Shown: piece by piece, positions 22,795 to 36,184 of the stretch
Numbering within the stretch: the stretch's first letter is position 1
How the letters are laid out: every line of letters starts with the position of its first letter
DNA from: Haemaphysalis longicornis
Taxonomy: Eukaryota; Arthropoda; Arachnida; Ixodida; Ixodidae
DNA length: 64,000 bases
Assembly: GCA_013339765.2 (NCBI GenBank)
Contig: CM023450.1
Span: forward strand, 97,950,820 to 98,014,819
Direction of reading: 5' to 3'
Program-made: the position numbers and the translations under genes
The notes under the pieces: generated by a model
Told to the model about the DNA's origin: nothing
Databases searched by the model: none
The model's input: only the letters and a program-made list of their open reading frames with translations

Positions 22795-23845
22795 GTCGCC
22801 GGCCAAAACGTTGCTCTGGAAGCCCTTAACGGTGCTCGTGTCTGTAGAGAAAAAAAAAAAAAAAAACACCGGCCAAAACTTCACTCTACGAGCCCTTCAA
22901 GAAAGCAATAGAAAACGCTAGCTCTAGAGACGGAAAGTTTTCGTTCTACGTAAATTTGCTGGCGAACACGTAAATTTGCTGGCGAACAGGCATTCACAGC
23001 TTCGCCGTACAAACACGAAGCACGATCCATACAGTGAAACGGAAGCATTTACATTGCACAGATACTGTACACTCTTCGACACTGCGCCCCCCCCCCCCCT
23101 TTCACTTTTTTAAGTACGTTATCTCCTTCTTTGTTACAGACACCGATGCACGCTTGCCACTTTAAATTATCCCACGGCAATTTAAAACGCTTTCGAAGAT
23201 TTCTCGGGTCCTGGCATCCTAATACAGTGAAAGCTGGTCACTTCGAACTTCAATAATTCAAATTTGCGGAACACTCGAATTGCACTATTGGGTCCGGGCA
23301 AGCTCCCTAGAACTCTATTTATAAAAAAAGTTAAAGCCGTTCCACTCAATGGGAAAGCTGTCGGAAGTGCAGAGAAGGGATTCGCCACAATGGACTGTAA
23401 TGCCTTTATCCGCTCACTGCTACCACCCAGTGCAACTCAAGTTTCCCGCCTTCGCAGCGCTCGCGCGCCCCCTGCCGAAAACTGCGCCAGCGGGAGTTCT
23501 GTTCTTTTTGTACTTGCTTTTCCTCCCGCACGTGCCGGCGTTGCACTGCCACTTTTTTTTCGCTTACTATCGTAAAAACCAATCCAACAAGCATTCCTAA
23601 CTAAATGAACGCGGGCGCTGCCGGTTAATTACGTGTGTTTTGCCTCTAATGTACCTACAGTTTCCTTTGCGCTAAACAACGGGGAGATGTACGACAAGCA
23701 CCAGCGGTTCACGAGGCTCGGACGGTTATGACTCTTTAAACCGCGTGATTTTCGAAGCCTCAGCGTGACTCCCTGACGACGGTACTGGAGGCTAGCGACC
23801 TATATGTATACGACGACAAGGAGAGCCCATAAAGGGCTCAGCACT
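22795..23845 (+). repeat. Tandem duplication, unit 1
   Basis: Starts GCCGGCCAAAACGTTGCTC and runs to GGCTCAGCACTTAA. It repeats at 24205-25190 with high similarity. It includes the 5' flank of paralogous segment B, the left end of the pogo-like element (CAGTGAAAGCTGGTCAC at 23227), and repeat X with its TATA-like box. It contains a C11 run near 23089. Confidence 0.8.
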
Positions 23846-24204
23846 TAAAGGAGCCATGAAGAGAAAACACAAGTTTGGTTCATTCAAAAGATTGTCTAGT
23901 TAGAATCATACTGACACCACTTTTAACGTAAACTTCGCTCAAATAAGCTACATAATTAGGAAAAACGGGAATGGTCATGCGACCCACCAGCTCATTTCCC
24001 GCAACAGAACCTATGATGTCACATGAGCTAAGCTCTGCGATTGGCGGAGGCTGGCAGAAGCAGACGCAAATTAGGCAGAGCTTACAAACTAGACGAACGA
24101 GCGATTTGCGCTTAAATTTAGGGCACATTCTTTACAAAGCAATAAGAATGATGGGACAAACGTGGAAGTTCTGAACGCCATGTAACATAGAAGTACTGAT
24201 GTGT
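23846..24204. other. Possible one-ended TTAA element between tandem units
   Basis: TTAA at 23845-23848 is followed by AGGAGCCATGAAGAG, similar in form to the ends of the other TTAA elements, but I find no matching right end. The stretch separates the two tandem units. Confidence 0.35.
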
Positions 24205-25190
24205 CGCGTTCGACGGACAGTCTCCGGCCAAAACGTTGCTCAAGCCCTTAACGGGCTCGTGTCTGTAGAAAAAAAAAAAAACACCGGCCAACTTCACTCT
24301 ACGAGCCCTTCAAGAAAGCAAAGAAAACGCTAGCTTAGGACGGAACAGTTTTCGTTCTACGAATTTGCGGCGAACACGTAAATTTGCTGGCGAACAGGCA
24401 TTCACAGCTTCGCCGTACAAACACGAAGCACGATCCATACAGTGAAACGGAAGCATTTACATTGCACAGATACTGTACACTCTTAGACACTGCGCCCACC
24501 CCTTTCACTTTTTTAGTACGTTATCTCCTTCTTTGTTACAGACACCGATGGCACGCTTGCACTTAAATTATCCCACGGTAGTTTAAAACGCTTCGAAGAT
24601 TTCTCGGGTCCTGGCATCCTAATACAGTGAAAGCTGGTCACTTCGAACTTCAATAATTCAAATTTGCGGAAAACTCGAATTGCACTATTGGGTCCGGGCA
24701 AGCTCCTAGAACTCTATTTAAAAAAAGTTAAAGCCGTTCCACTCAATGGGAAAGCTGTCGGAAGTGCAGAGAAGTGATTCGCCACAATAGACTGTAACGC
24801 CGTTATCCGCCCACTGTTACCACCCAGTGCAACTCAAGTTTCCCGCCTTCGCAGCGCTCGCGCGCCCTGAAAACTGCGCCAGCGGGAGTTCTGTTCTTTT
24901 TGTACTTGCTTTTCCTCCCGCACGTGCCGGCGTTGCACTGCCACTTTTTTTCGCTTACTATCGTAAAAACCAAACAACAAGCGTTCCTAACTAAATGAAC
25001 GCGGGCGCTGCCGGTTAATTACGTATATTTCGCCTCGAATGTACCTACAGTTTCCTTTGCGCTAAACAACGGGGAGATGTACGACAAGCACCAGCGGTTC
25101 ACGAGGCTCGGCGGTTATGACTATTTAAACCGCGTGATTTTCGAAGCCTCAGCGTGACTCCCTGACACGGTACTGGAGGCTAGCGACCTA
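24205..25190 (+). repeat. Tandem duplication, unit 2
   Basis: Second copy of 22795-23845, with short deletions, for example in the AGCCCTTAACG region. It joins the intact rest of segment B. Confidence 0.8.
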
Positions 25191-25346
25191 TATTCATGCG
25201 ACATCAAGCTATTAAAAGCAGAATGCAATCACGGGCCTTCTTCTTCCCAGCCGCAGTGTATACTGTTTTTACTCACGCCTTCATTATTGCGAACTTTGGT
25301 TCATTCGAACTGAAACGGCTTCCTCGCGCTGTTCGAGCCTTTACTG
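24625..25346. mobile_element. pogo/Tigger-like non-autonomous element (722 bp)
   Basis: Ends CAGTGAAAGCT and AGCCTTTACTG, flanked by TA on both sides (24623-24624, 25347-25348). Segment A has a single TA at the matching place (7721-7722). The CAGTGAAA-type ends and TA target are typical of pogo/Tigger elements. It contains repeat X and no transposase. Confidence 0.75.
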
Positions 25347-25397
25347 TAATTCTTCACGATGGCGCAGCTTTCCAGGAGGGGCGAGGATCCGCAAGAT

Positions 25398-25539
25398 TGA
25401 TTGATTGTGGGGTTTAACGCGCCGACGCAACGCAGGCGATGAGGCGCGCCGTAGTGGAGGGCTCCGGATTATTTTGACCACCTGGGATCTTTAACGTGCG
25501 CCGAAATCTCGTACACACGGGCGTTTTTGCTTTTCACCT
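25398..25539 (-). mobile_element. Tick tRNA-SINE body with 12-bp target duplication
   Basis: The minus strand carries the SINE block order, with AACGCCCGTGTGTACGAGAT, GGCGCACGTTAAAGATCCCA and CGTTGCGTCGGCGCGTTAAA. GATCCGCAAGAT flanks it (25386-25397 and 25540-25551). Segment A has one copy of that site (about 7759-7771). The 5' tRNA head is absent. Confidence 0.85.
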
Positions 25540-26070
25540 GATCCGCAAGATGGGCAATAAAACGCAAGGTTGCTTCACGTGCGTGTCTTCGGGTTGTCTC
25601 CATGTGGTCGTAAACGGTCGTTCGCGCACCTTACCGTGTGCCCAATCAGTGCCGGATTAAAGTGGGAGATATGGGGGCTGCAGCCCCGGGCCTCCCAGTT
25701 TTCAGGGCCCCGCATCCTGGCCCGGCATCCGGGCCCCGCTCGATTATTTGTAAAAGGAAATGTCGCTGAGCTTGCTTCTGCCCACGTAGCATCGAATCGA
25801 GGTTGAGCCCCCGGTCGAATCGATTGAGGCCCTGGCCGTTGGATTTCTACCCGACGGCCGGGTCTTCAACCTCGACTTCACACGGAAGCAACTAATCCGT
25901 GACAGATAGGGACGAGCCGGCACTTCCCTTGACAGCCTTGGCGTTCATTCCAATTGAATGTCTTTATTTTTCCCAGATGTTTCTGAGAAAGTTTTCCGGA
26001 ATAAAGCTATTGTACAAAGCTGGGCGGGGCCCGTGCACTTACAAAAAATAAGAGCTCCGAGCTCGACTCC

Positions 26071-26143
26071 GGTCTTTTCGGTAGAGGGCGTTTCGGTACA
26101 GTCTTTTCAGTACACGAACCTTTCGGTACACGGACGTTTCGGC
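26071..26143. repeat. Degenerate TTTCGGTACA minisatellite
   Basis: About five units of the form CTTTTCGGTACACGGAC, with periods of 13-19 bases, inside the hAT element. Confidence 0.6.
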
Positions 26144-26254
26144 AAACACAGAAGTTCAGGCGTGCGCATAACGTACTGGTTTCCGTAGAACATTGGGAGC
26201 TTTTTAAACCCAAGCGAAGTTCAATGTAATTATTGACAACCTGAGCGCAGCCTT

Positions 26255-26795
26255 ATGGCTCGAAAATGGGCGTGCACAAGTCTTTGCCAAAAATTTCAGA
26301 GTATAGCGCTTGACAAGGACGTTCATTGCGATGACGACCTGGTCAATCACGGTAGAGGATTAGTGAAAGCTCATAAGTGCGATTTCGATGAGTTTTTTTT
26401 TCACTACCCGGGGAGTTGCAGTTTCAAAGACAGAAGCGCAGGCGGTTGGCTCAAAATGTTACAGCAAAAACAAAAAAGTGTTTTTCGTAATATTTCTATT
26501 GCTCTGAGGTTATTACCTAATTGTTCCTGTAACAAACTAAAAGACTGAACACTCCTTTTTTCAAAGCTGTGCTTAATTAAAAACTGCTTGCGCTCTACTA
26601 TCTTGTTAGCTATATTGAGAGGCGTTGGTTGAACTGTAACAAAGTAGCCACGGAAGCGCTGCGTACAATCTGCACAAAGAATTAGAGCGTTCAGACATCA
26701 TGTCGATTGAAAGGGAACTGCTGAAAGGTATTTCTTTTGATTGGCCTACTATGGGAATTTGCCCGATTTGAAAAAGCTATAAAGTACCGTTTTAA
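26255..26795 (+). pseudogene. hAT transposase remnant
   Basis: The frame opening at 26255 ends with SVFRNISIALRLL. After a frame break come LFSKLCLIKNCLRSTI (about 26555-26605) and SIERELLKGISFDW (about 26703-26745). These follow the order of the hAT dimerisation domain: a NxxIALR...L helix, the S/F-SKL-LIK-LRS-M block, and the SIE-L--FD helix. Several stops separate the pieces, and the N-terminal catalytic part is not recognisable. It is a dead transposase consistent with the 8-bp target duplication of the host element. Confidence 0.65.
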
Positions 26796-27224
26796 ATTTT
26801 ATACGTGTCCATGTTTTATCTTAGTGCTACTTTCTTTCATTTGTTTGGTTTTGATCAATGTACAGTGTGAAGGACGTCGTTTTTTGTTCCTATTTTGTTG
26901 CGGGGGATTGAGGAAGACTTGACTAATTTTGTTAATTGTATTGAATGTAAAAAGTTATTTAGAAGTGAAGCTCATTGTATATGATTCGTATGGCTATTTC
27001 GCTTTTCAAAAGCTGCGGCTATACATACCGTATTGTTGAGTTTTATGCGTTTATGAGAAGGCTTAAAATGTTGCTTTCGAAGAAAATGCTCTTATGTTCG
27101 TTGGCCTTTCATCCGTGCCAGTGCGGCATTTCGATTATTGTGAATTTGTGATGGACTGGAGAATAAAAGATAGTGACGTGCGCGCCAGATAATAACCGTT
27201 AAATAATATTAGGACGAAAACCCT

Positions 27225-27634
27225 GCTGAGCACGAGGTCGCGGGTTCGATTCCCGGCCGTGGCGGCCGCTTTTCTGATGGAGGCGAAAAGCAAAAAACGC
27301 CCGTGTGTCGAGATTTCGGCGCACGTTAAAGATCCCCAGGTGGTCAAAATTAATCCGGAGCCCTCCACTACGGCGCGCCTCATCGCCTGCGTTGCGTCGG
27401 CGCGTTAAACCCTACAATCAATAAAGGAGGGAAACCAATAAATCAGTTTCCGGGAACTCCGCTTTTCTGATGGAGGCGAAAAGCAAAAACGCCCGTGTGT
27501 ACGAGATTTCGGCGCACGTTAAAGATCCCAGGTGGTCAAAATTAATCCGGAGCCCTCCACTACTGCGCGCCTCATTGCCTGCGTTGCGTCGGCGCGTTAA
27601 ACCCTACAATCAATCAATCAGTTTCCGGGAACCA
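27225..27634 (+). mobile_element. Tick tRNA-SINE with tandemly duplicated body
   Basis: The head carries the B box GGTCGCGGGTTCGATTCCCG (27237-27256). The body runs TTCTGATGGAGGCGAAAAGC to ACCCTACAATCAAT. The body plus AATCAGTTTCCGGGAAC is then repeated from 27461 with a period of about 193 bp. Shared non-SINE flank in both units shows a tandem duplication, not two insertions. Confidence 0.85.
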
Positions 27635-28662
27635 TTGCAATTGCGTATATTTTATCACTGATCAGTGACCGTACCATGTGGGCTTCAAAAATTTCAGCGT
27701 CTTAAACGAGTCATCAGTATCGTTATCGTCAGCCCTAACCATTAACTCTATGGGCCCCAAGGCAGCCCCGGGCCTCAAAATTTCCTTATCCGGCACTGTG
27801 CCCAATATATGAGCGACCGCAGTAAATTCCACTGTCACACGTGGCAAGTGAAAATAAGGAAGATGCAGCGTTAAACAGCGAAACTTAGACTCTACGGAAG
27901 GAACCATTTAAGAGCGGCCTTTTTGTGCAGGTAGGCCTTAAAATTACCCGACTGGTCGGTGCCGTAACCACCGCGCGTGCATACTTGCTGATAGAGTGGA
28001 AAAGGGAACTGATGGAAACATCGCTATTCATTGCCACGAGTGCGAGTGCAAGCCGCTGTTCGATAAATGCGTTGTTTTCTGGGAGGCCCATAAGCACACG
28101 CGAGAGACTTTTGAGGCAGTCGAAATGCAGCGCGACGGCAGTAATTGCGTTAGCATGACTTCCTAGTTCCTACCTCCAACCACAAAGAAGCTGACAACCC
28201 CGGGGAGAGTGCATGATTCAAGGGGCTGAAGAACGGGTGTGCGCCTATGTGCTGCGCAGTTACGAGTAAAACCATCTGTTAATGTGATGGTGTACAAGCT
28301 ATGTCTCTATCGCCGCAGAAAATAAATTCAGTTGGAAGTTAGCGCCTGGCGTGGCCTGTCACGTGCTCCGTTTGAAATTTTGTTCGCGCTGAACTGTGGT
28401 GATAATGGAGTATCAAAAAGCTCAAATCCAGACGATCTTTCTTTGTTCACTGTTTTATTTTCTTTGAAGAGATTAACTGATAATTTCCCCTTATAAGCAA
28501 CGGTCCAGCACTTCGTAAGCGCCACTTCGTCGGCAGCAGAGAGCCATACCCACTGCGCAAGCTAACACAAGGGGACAGCTAGAAGACGACGCACACCCGG
28601 CACCCCAAGGAACATTCTCCTCAAGATCGTAGCGCTTTACCCAGGTACCGTTCTCCGGAACA

Positions 28663-29079
28663 ATGAGCATCAGCGCGGAAGACAGCGACATGGACGGCGA
28701 AAGCAGCGCTGACTGGAAGGCGCACCAGAGCGCCGTCGACCAACAACGTATCCTCAACGATGGCTTCGCCATTCCGGATCCCGTGCCGCCTTTACGGGGA
28801 GCGAAGGCCACCCGGAAGCAGATACTGGACGGGTCCGGCAGCTGCAGCAGTACCATGCTACGCACGAAGATGGAAGGCGAACGCACGCTTGAAGGCATTG
28901 AGCGCGAAAACAGGTTCCTTAAAAAGCAGATCCGGGCGTTACAAGAGTACATGGCGGCAAGAGGCATCGGCGCCCCGGTCGACCACAGCGTTGACAAAGG
29001 CACGGCTTCCGAGAGTGGCTCCGATTCCCAAGCCTCCGGTGACTCTACGGGCCGGCTACCACCCCCCGAGGAAGCCTGA
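28663..29079 (+). CDS. Max-like protein, copy B (138 aa), basic region lost
   Basis: This is the paralogue of 8709-9146 at the same place in segment B. The N-terminus (MSISAEDSDMDG), helix 2 start ATRKQILDGS, zipper IERENRFLKKQIRALQEYMA and Ser/Asp-rich tail are kept. The basic region and helix 1 are shortened by in-frame deletions totalling three codons. The NALQRDRRQ stretch of copy A becomes SAVDQQR here, so no DNA-contacting Arg pair remains, and the loop is altered. Helix 2 also changes (SCSSTML for SYIRTLI). The frame is nevertheless open from Met to stop. The poly(A) signal of copy A is mutated. It could be a decaying pseudogene that happens to stay open, or a dimerisation-only regulator; sequence alone does not decide. 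Confidence 0.6.
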   Translation: MSISAEDSDMDGESSADWKAHQSAVDQQRILNDGFAIPDPVPPLRGAKATRKQILDGSGSCSSTMLRTKMEGERTLEGIERENRFLKKQIRALQEYMAARGIGAPVDHSVDKGTASESGSDSQASGDSTGRLPPPEEA

Positions 29080-29363
29080 TCGTGGACCGCTGCCCGTCTG
29101 AGCGGTCCTGTAGGCATGCCGTGTGTTCTTCGTGTGGTAAAGAAAGTTCTGAAGATTGATGTATCAAGCTTTATTCCGCGCATGCTTCTTTTCAACGTGC
29201 CTGCGTCCTTTCAAACGAACGGGCGGCTGGCGAAGGGTTGTATCACCTTTAATTTCTATTGTCTGTAAAATTTCAGCACTCCCTTTACGACTCTTCAATT
29301 TCAAGCTTTACAATTTCAACGCTGCAGGTAATCGTAGGTTGCTCAACCATTTTTTTTTTTTTT

Positions 29364-29420
29364 AAGGGGCGAAGCACCTTAGGACCTCGCTTTGTCCGGG
29401 GCTTGACGTCCGTGTACACA
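29364..29420 (+). repeat. Start of repeat R3 and GGATT-rich patch
   Basis: GGGGCGAAGCACC at 29366 resembles the starts of R3 at 30640 and 32610. A GGATTGGTTGGATTGGATT patch follows at 29445-29463. Confidence 0.45.
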
Positions 29421-30632
29421 GTGTTGCGCATGCGCGAGGGGCATTGGATTGGTTGGATTGGATTAAATTGCATTGTATCGGGTTGGATGGGAATTGTACA
29501 TACTGTACACACGCTTTGTCACTCATTTACATGCGCGAGTGGGCAATGCCACGGGTGATTTACGTAAGAACGATCCCCAGTGCTCTGCCCACTCGTCATG
29601 ACTCACTTCGTTGAGATGCGTGTATCTTCTTCTTTGCACTCCCTGAGTAACCGTTTTGATCTGTCGGTATTATTTCTGTCTAAACGCTTTTTCTCGCGCT
29701 TGGGCGTCCCTTTAACTTCAATCAAAGAAGGGCGTGTGGCGGGTGGGAGAAGAGGTACGGGAAGAGACTAAATTCAGGGTAAATTGGCCGACGAAGGAGA
29801 GGGTGATAGCGGTTAGAGGGAATTTAGCTCGCGCAAATCTGTCGCAGGTCCCATCGCAGTGCGTGGGGCCTGCTTTTGTTATCAGGCACTTAGGTGTAAG
29901 AAAAATTGAGCGCTTTTCTGCTCTTTGAAGACGGCTCACCGGCAGAACTGCGCGCAGACAACGAACTGCACAAAGCAAACACGCAGTAGAAACTCGGTGT
30001 TATGGTAATCGTCCTAGCGTATAATTTCAGCATCTTTTTCCTACATTATATCTAGATGTACAGAGCATTTTCCAGAAAGCTGGCTTGACAGTCAGATCCA
30101 GTTTGGTCGCTTAAGCTCGGCTTCCCGCTTTGGCAACTCGGAATTTGCGCGTCGTCTGCGCTGCTGCTCGCGCCGTGCGGAGTAAATGAGGCGAACGGAC
30201 GCGCGCCGGTGATATACCTTCTCATTCCCCGCCGCGCGCTCCGATTGGTTCCATCTTGGTTAGGGTGTCTTGATGCCCGCGCGAGGGCGCTCGCATCGAG
30301 GCACTCTAATGCTCTAATCTTGGTCAGACTGCGGCTCCCTCTGGCGGTGGGTTCGGGATCCTGCCACTGCGTGACACCGCCGGGCAGACGGAAAGGCTGG
30401 AGTTGGAACAGCTCCGCTGTTGAAAAAGATTGAGGGCGTTTCTTTCCAGACTACCTATACATCGCAAGTTTTCGTGGGCTGTCTGATAAACGCGAACTTG
30501 CATTGTGGCATCATATTTCTGCACGCTGGAAAGTTGGGTGAGTTGGTACTGATAGAATATGAAAGAAGACGTGAAAAAAGACAGCGACGCAATAGCGCGT
30601 CGTCATGTGTACCGTCTATTCTGCGTCGCCGT

Positions 30633-30985
30633 CTTTTAAGGGCGAGGCACCATAGGGGCTTGGCCTGTTGGGTGTCTCGTGTGGTCACGGTACTAAAACA
30701 CCGGGACACTTGTTTTCCAATGGCTCGCGCTAGAACGTTTAATCTCTGTGGGCAAAAACGCGTACTATAAAAGAACACACCGGGACACTCGTTCTCCAAC
30801 GCCTCGCGCTAGAACGCTTCGTGCTTCAAAAACACGAGACATTCACAGCAAAGCTGTATACATATACCCCCTAATGGTTTCATCTCCATGGGCAAAAAAG
30901 CCAAGGCACCTAGAATACACTTATACACTGCATGCTTCGCCCCTCCCCAGGTTTCATGTTAGTGGAGATGGCCCGGATTTTTTTA
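30633..30985 (+). repeat. Interspersed repeat R3, copy 1
   Basis: Shares ACTAAAACACCGGGA, CGCCTCGCGCTAGA, GAATACACTTATACA and GCATGCTTCGCCCCTCCCC with 32607-32965 in the same order. Short internal units repeat within each copy. Confidence 0.75.
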
Positions 30986-31384
30986 AACATTCTTTCATAA
31001 TTTATCATATTTCTGGTTCGCCCACTTACTGAAAGTGTAATGAGCGTACAACTGCGGCTGACTGTGATCAGTGACAGATTTTTTTGCGCCGTGCAAAGTC
31101 GAGTAACATTGCATGACAGAGCATTGGCCGGTTACTAGAGAAATATTGCTAAATGATTTCTTTCGGGCCTGACGATTACAATCAGCATGCTGACCGACTC
31201 ACTTATCCACGTGGTCGAAATCTGGTCATCAGCTATCTCTCCTCCAAGTGCCCATGATATCCCGCGAATACGTATCTGCTTCTGCTGATGCATGTGCTAC
31301 GCAACTTTAACATTGAAATTCGTGTTGCGGTAAACTAAGTCTTAGAATTCATGAATCATAGTTACGAGGGCTGCGAAAGCGTTA

Positions 31385-31788
31385 AGGCCCGTTCACACTT
31401 GCAACGAAGCGACGCGACGAAGCGACGAAAGCGAAAGCGATCGCCACCCTTGCTGTTCACACTTGCACGCGACATCGAACCATAATCGAGCGACGGCGAC
31501 GACGATGTTTTGCTTTTCTTGTTATTGTCTCGCGCTCGGAGTGAGACTTCGCGGGAGTTTCTCCGCTTGTGGGGAGAAATCATCCGGGTGCTTTGGCAGG
31601 ATATGACGTCAGGAAGTCTCGCCTCCTGCTTCCGCTTCAAAAGCGACGGCACGACGGAGGCGAAAAAAACTGGCCGAGACCGATCACTCTCGTCGCGCGA
31701 TGAAAAGTGATGCCAGGCGACGAAAGCGACAGAAATTTTGTCGCTTTCGTCGCTTTCGCTCGCTTTCGTCGCAAGTGTTAACGGGCCT
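31385..31788. mobile_element. Harbinger-like MITE (404 bp) with TTA duplication
   Basis: Ends AGGCCCGTTCACACTTGC and GCAAGTGTTAACGGGCCT, flanked by TTA (31382-31384 and 31789-31791). Segment A has one TTA at the matching site (10442-10444). A 3-bp TTA target and GGCCCGTT ends fit PIF/Harbinger. Subterminal regions are arrays of GCGACGAAAGCGA-like units in inverted orientation. Confidence 0.85.
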
Positions 31789-31791
31789 TTA

Positions 31792-32606
31792 GGGTTACAT
31801 AACCAAACGAATCACCTGCTTTACATTTCTTTTTTATTTTTCTTCTTCGCTTAGTTACTTTGATTCGGCACAATCCAGTGGGTCCCAAGAAGCATAGTCT
31901 ACCCGGCTGCAGCGTAGAGCGCCCCCAGCTTCCGGAGGTCACGAACAAAATTTGTCGTCACAAGGTTGTGATTGGCACAGTTCATAATGACATTCTTGAA
32001 GCACAGCGCACTATGACAGGACACAGAGAGGGAGCGCTGTGTCGAACTTCCGAAGCCTGCCTCCACGTCGCACACGAGATGACGGGGGCGACATTTCATT
32101 TTAAGATGCGGACTACCCCGGTACCATCAGCGTGGGTCTTAAGTTAAACTAGGTGGCAGGATGAGGTCCTCAGTTTAACATATAACTAAAGGATACCAAA
32201 CAACCCTTAATTATGAGAACATCACCTAAATAAAAAAAAATGCTGTGGCAGCATTTCAGTCTCCTGATGTGAGGGTGCGTATACCCAATCGCTTCTCGTT
32301 CAGTTATGCCGCATTGTTTTGTCTCTGAGTTTTGTGCTGCTGAGTTTAATGTTGCTGACTCTATACGCCTCGAGCGCTGCCTGTAGGGGCGCCACTGAAA
32401 TCCCCCTAGCGGCCGTTTTGAAAGCAGCCGCGAGAAGCTTCGCCCCGCTCCCCATTGTCGCCGTTGCTTTTGCGGCACGTCCCCAACTCAGATTTACGGT
32501 TTGTATGCGTTGCGATGCGATGCGATGAGGCTTTGAGGGGGGGGAGGTAGGAGGAAAAGGCTCGAAACTGTCTGGCGTAGGTTGTTTGTATGCGTTGGAA
32601 ATACGT
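31792..32606. other. Unassigned stretch
   Basis: The first 60 bases continue the alignment to segment A weakly. No gene recognised after that. Confidence 0.4.
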
Positions 32607-32965
32607 ATTATGGGCGAAGCCCCGTAGGGGCTGGGGCTGTTGCCTTCTCCTGTCGTCGTCGTCGTCTCATGTAGTGACGGCACTAAAACACCGGGAAACT
32701 CGTTTACGCCTCACGCTACAACGTAACGCGTACTAAACAAACACCGGGAGACTCGTCTACGCCTCGCGCTAGAGAGTTTCGTGCTTCAAATACAGTCTTT
32801 TACAGCAAAGCTGTAAAGCTCTACCCCCTAAAAGCGAAGCTCTATGCCCCAACGGGTTCATCTCTACTGGCAAAAACGCCGAGGTGCCAAGAATACACTT
32901 ATACAGTGCATGCTTCGCCCCTCCCCAGGTTTCACGTAATTGGAGATGGCCTGAGATTTTTTTTT
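32607..32965 (+). repeat. Interspersed repeat R3, copy 2
   Basis: Second copy of 30633-30985, starting GGGCGAAGCCCCGTAGGGGC and ending in a T-rich run. It contains a (GTC)n patch at 32654-32667. Confidence 0.75.
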
Positions 32966-33600
32966 TTTTGTGGAGCAGTCACTCTGTTCGCAAATGTGGT
33001 GTATTTTTGAGAGTGTAAATGTTTATGACGCAATCTTAGTCTGGTAAATTCGGTCTGTATAAGCGCCAGGTATGTGTCGCAGGCCGGAGTCGCGAAACCG
33101 GCGTATGCATGAAGCTGATTGTAATTCCACTGCACAGAAATTCCATTCCACAGAAATTTACTAACAGTGTTTTCGTAAGCAGCGTTTCCTCATATGGTCA
33201 TGCTACGATGATACACTACGATGTAAATCGGTTTTGTGTGCTTACGTAATCTAGCGGAGCACTCATACCTGACAGCGCGCCAGTAACGCTTGCCACTATC
33301 ATACCTCAGATATTTATCACCACCCTGGGCAAGCCAAGGTGGCCTGAATTTCACGAACATTCCGCGAAAGAAGTACGATGAATAACGCAAAAATTAAATT
33401 ATACTCGGCAATCAGGACGTGGCAAAAAAATTATGCTAGGTCGTCCTGTCGCGAGGTGAGCTCTCGCAAACATTCACCTGCTGCATATATCCGTGAAAAG
33501 CGCGGAGGCGGGCTTGCAGAGTAATCCGCGTCCGCGGCTAAATGCTTGTTCGAAACATCGTCATATTACAAAGGGAGCCTGCAGAGTCTATAGCACAAAC
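32966..33600. other. Unassigned stretch
   Basis: No gene or repeat recognised. Confidence 0.4.
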
Positions 33601-35762
<2,162 letters not shown>

Positions 35763-36184
35763 ACAGGGAGTAGAGCATTGCACGGGCCCGGGCCGGCCGA
35801 AAGCCCGGGCCCGACCCGGCCCGCGGGCCGGGCCGGCCGCCCGAAGTCGATTATCGGCGGGCCCGGGTCGGACCCGGGCTTGAATTCATAGGCCAGGCCG
35901 TTAATATTTCCGACGTGAAGTGTAGAAAAGAGCATAAAAATGAATATTTTGAGTTTACTTTTACGCGCTTCTTGATGTTAGTTGTACACCTAGTTTTCTT
36001 GATGTTAGCTGTACACATTGTTTTAAAAACGTGTTTTGCTAGGTATGATAGTCACTATACTGTAATTTTAATACCACTTTATGTACTGCATCAAGATTTT
36101 ATATTTTGGTGTATAACATATAAAAGATACGGTTACAAGGAATGCCCTAGCGGGGAAGGAATTAAGACACCCTGGAGCTGTGCA

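Larger units (their letters stand above)
25647..27798 (+). mobile_element. hAT element, decayed (2152 bp)
   Basis: Ends CAGTGCCGGATTAA and TTATCCGGCACTG are inverted repeats. The 8-bp duplication TGCCCAAT flanks them (25639-25646 and 27799-27806). Segment A shows the empty site TGCCCGAT (7854-7861). Subterminal GCAGCCCCGGGCCTC blocks also pair. The core has remnants of a plus-strand hAT transposase, a TTTCGGTACA minisatellite and two SINE bodies. Confidence 0.9.
24400..31800 (+). repeat. Paralogous segment B (pairs with 7510-10455)
   Basis: Homologous to segment A in the same order but expanded by insertions: a pogo-like element, a SINE, an hAT element holding tandem SINEs, sequence at about 29900-30420 and 30610-30985, and a Harbinger-like MITE. 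Between the insertions the two segments align, including the Max-like gene, its 5' flank, and the block after it (29700-29900 and 31020-31384). Confidence 0.82.

Noticed and set aside
23849..24204. Complete TTAA element between the tandem units
   Set aside because: Only the left end fits; no reverse complement of AGGAGCCATGAAGAG is found before 24204.
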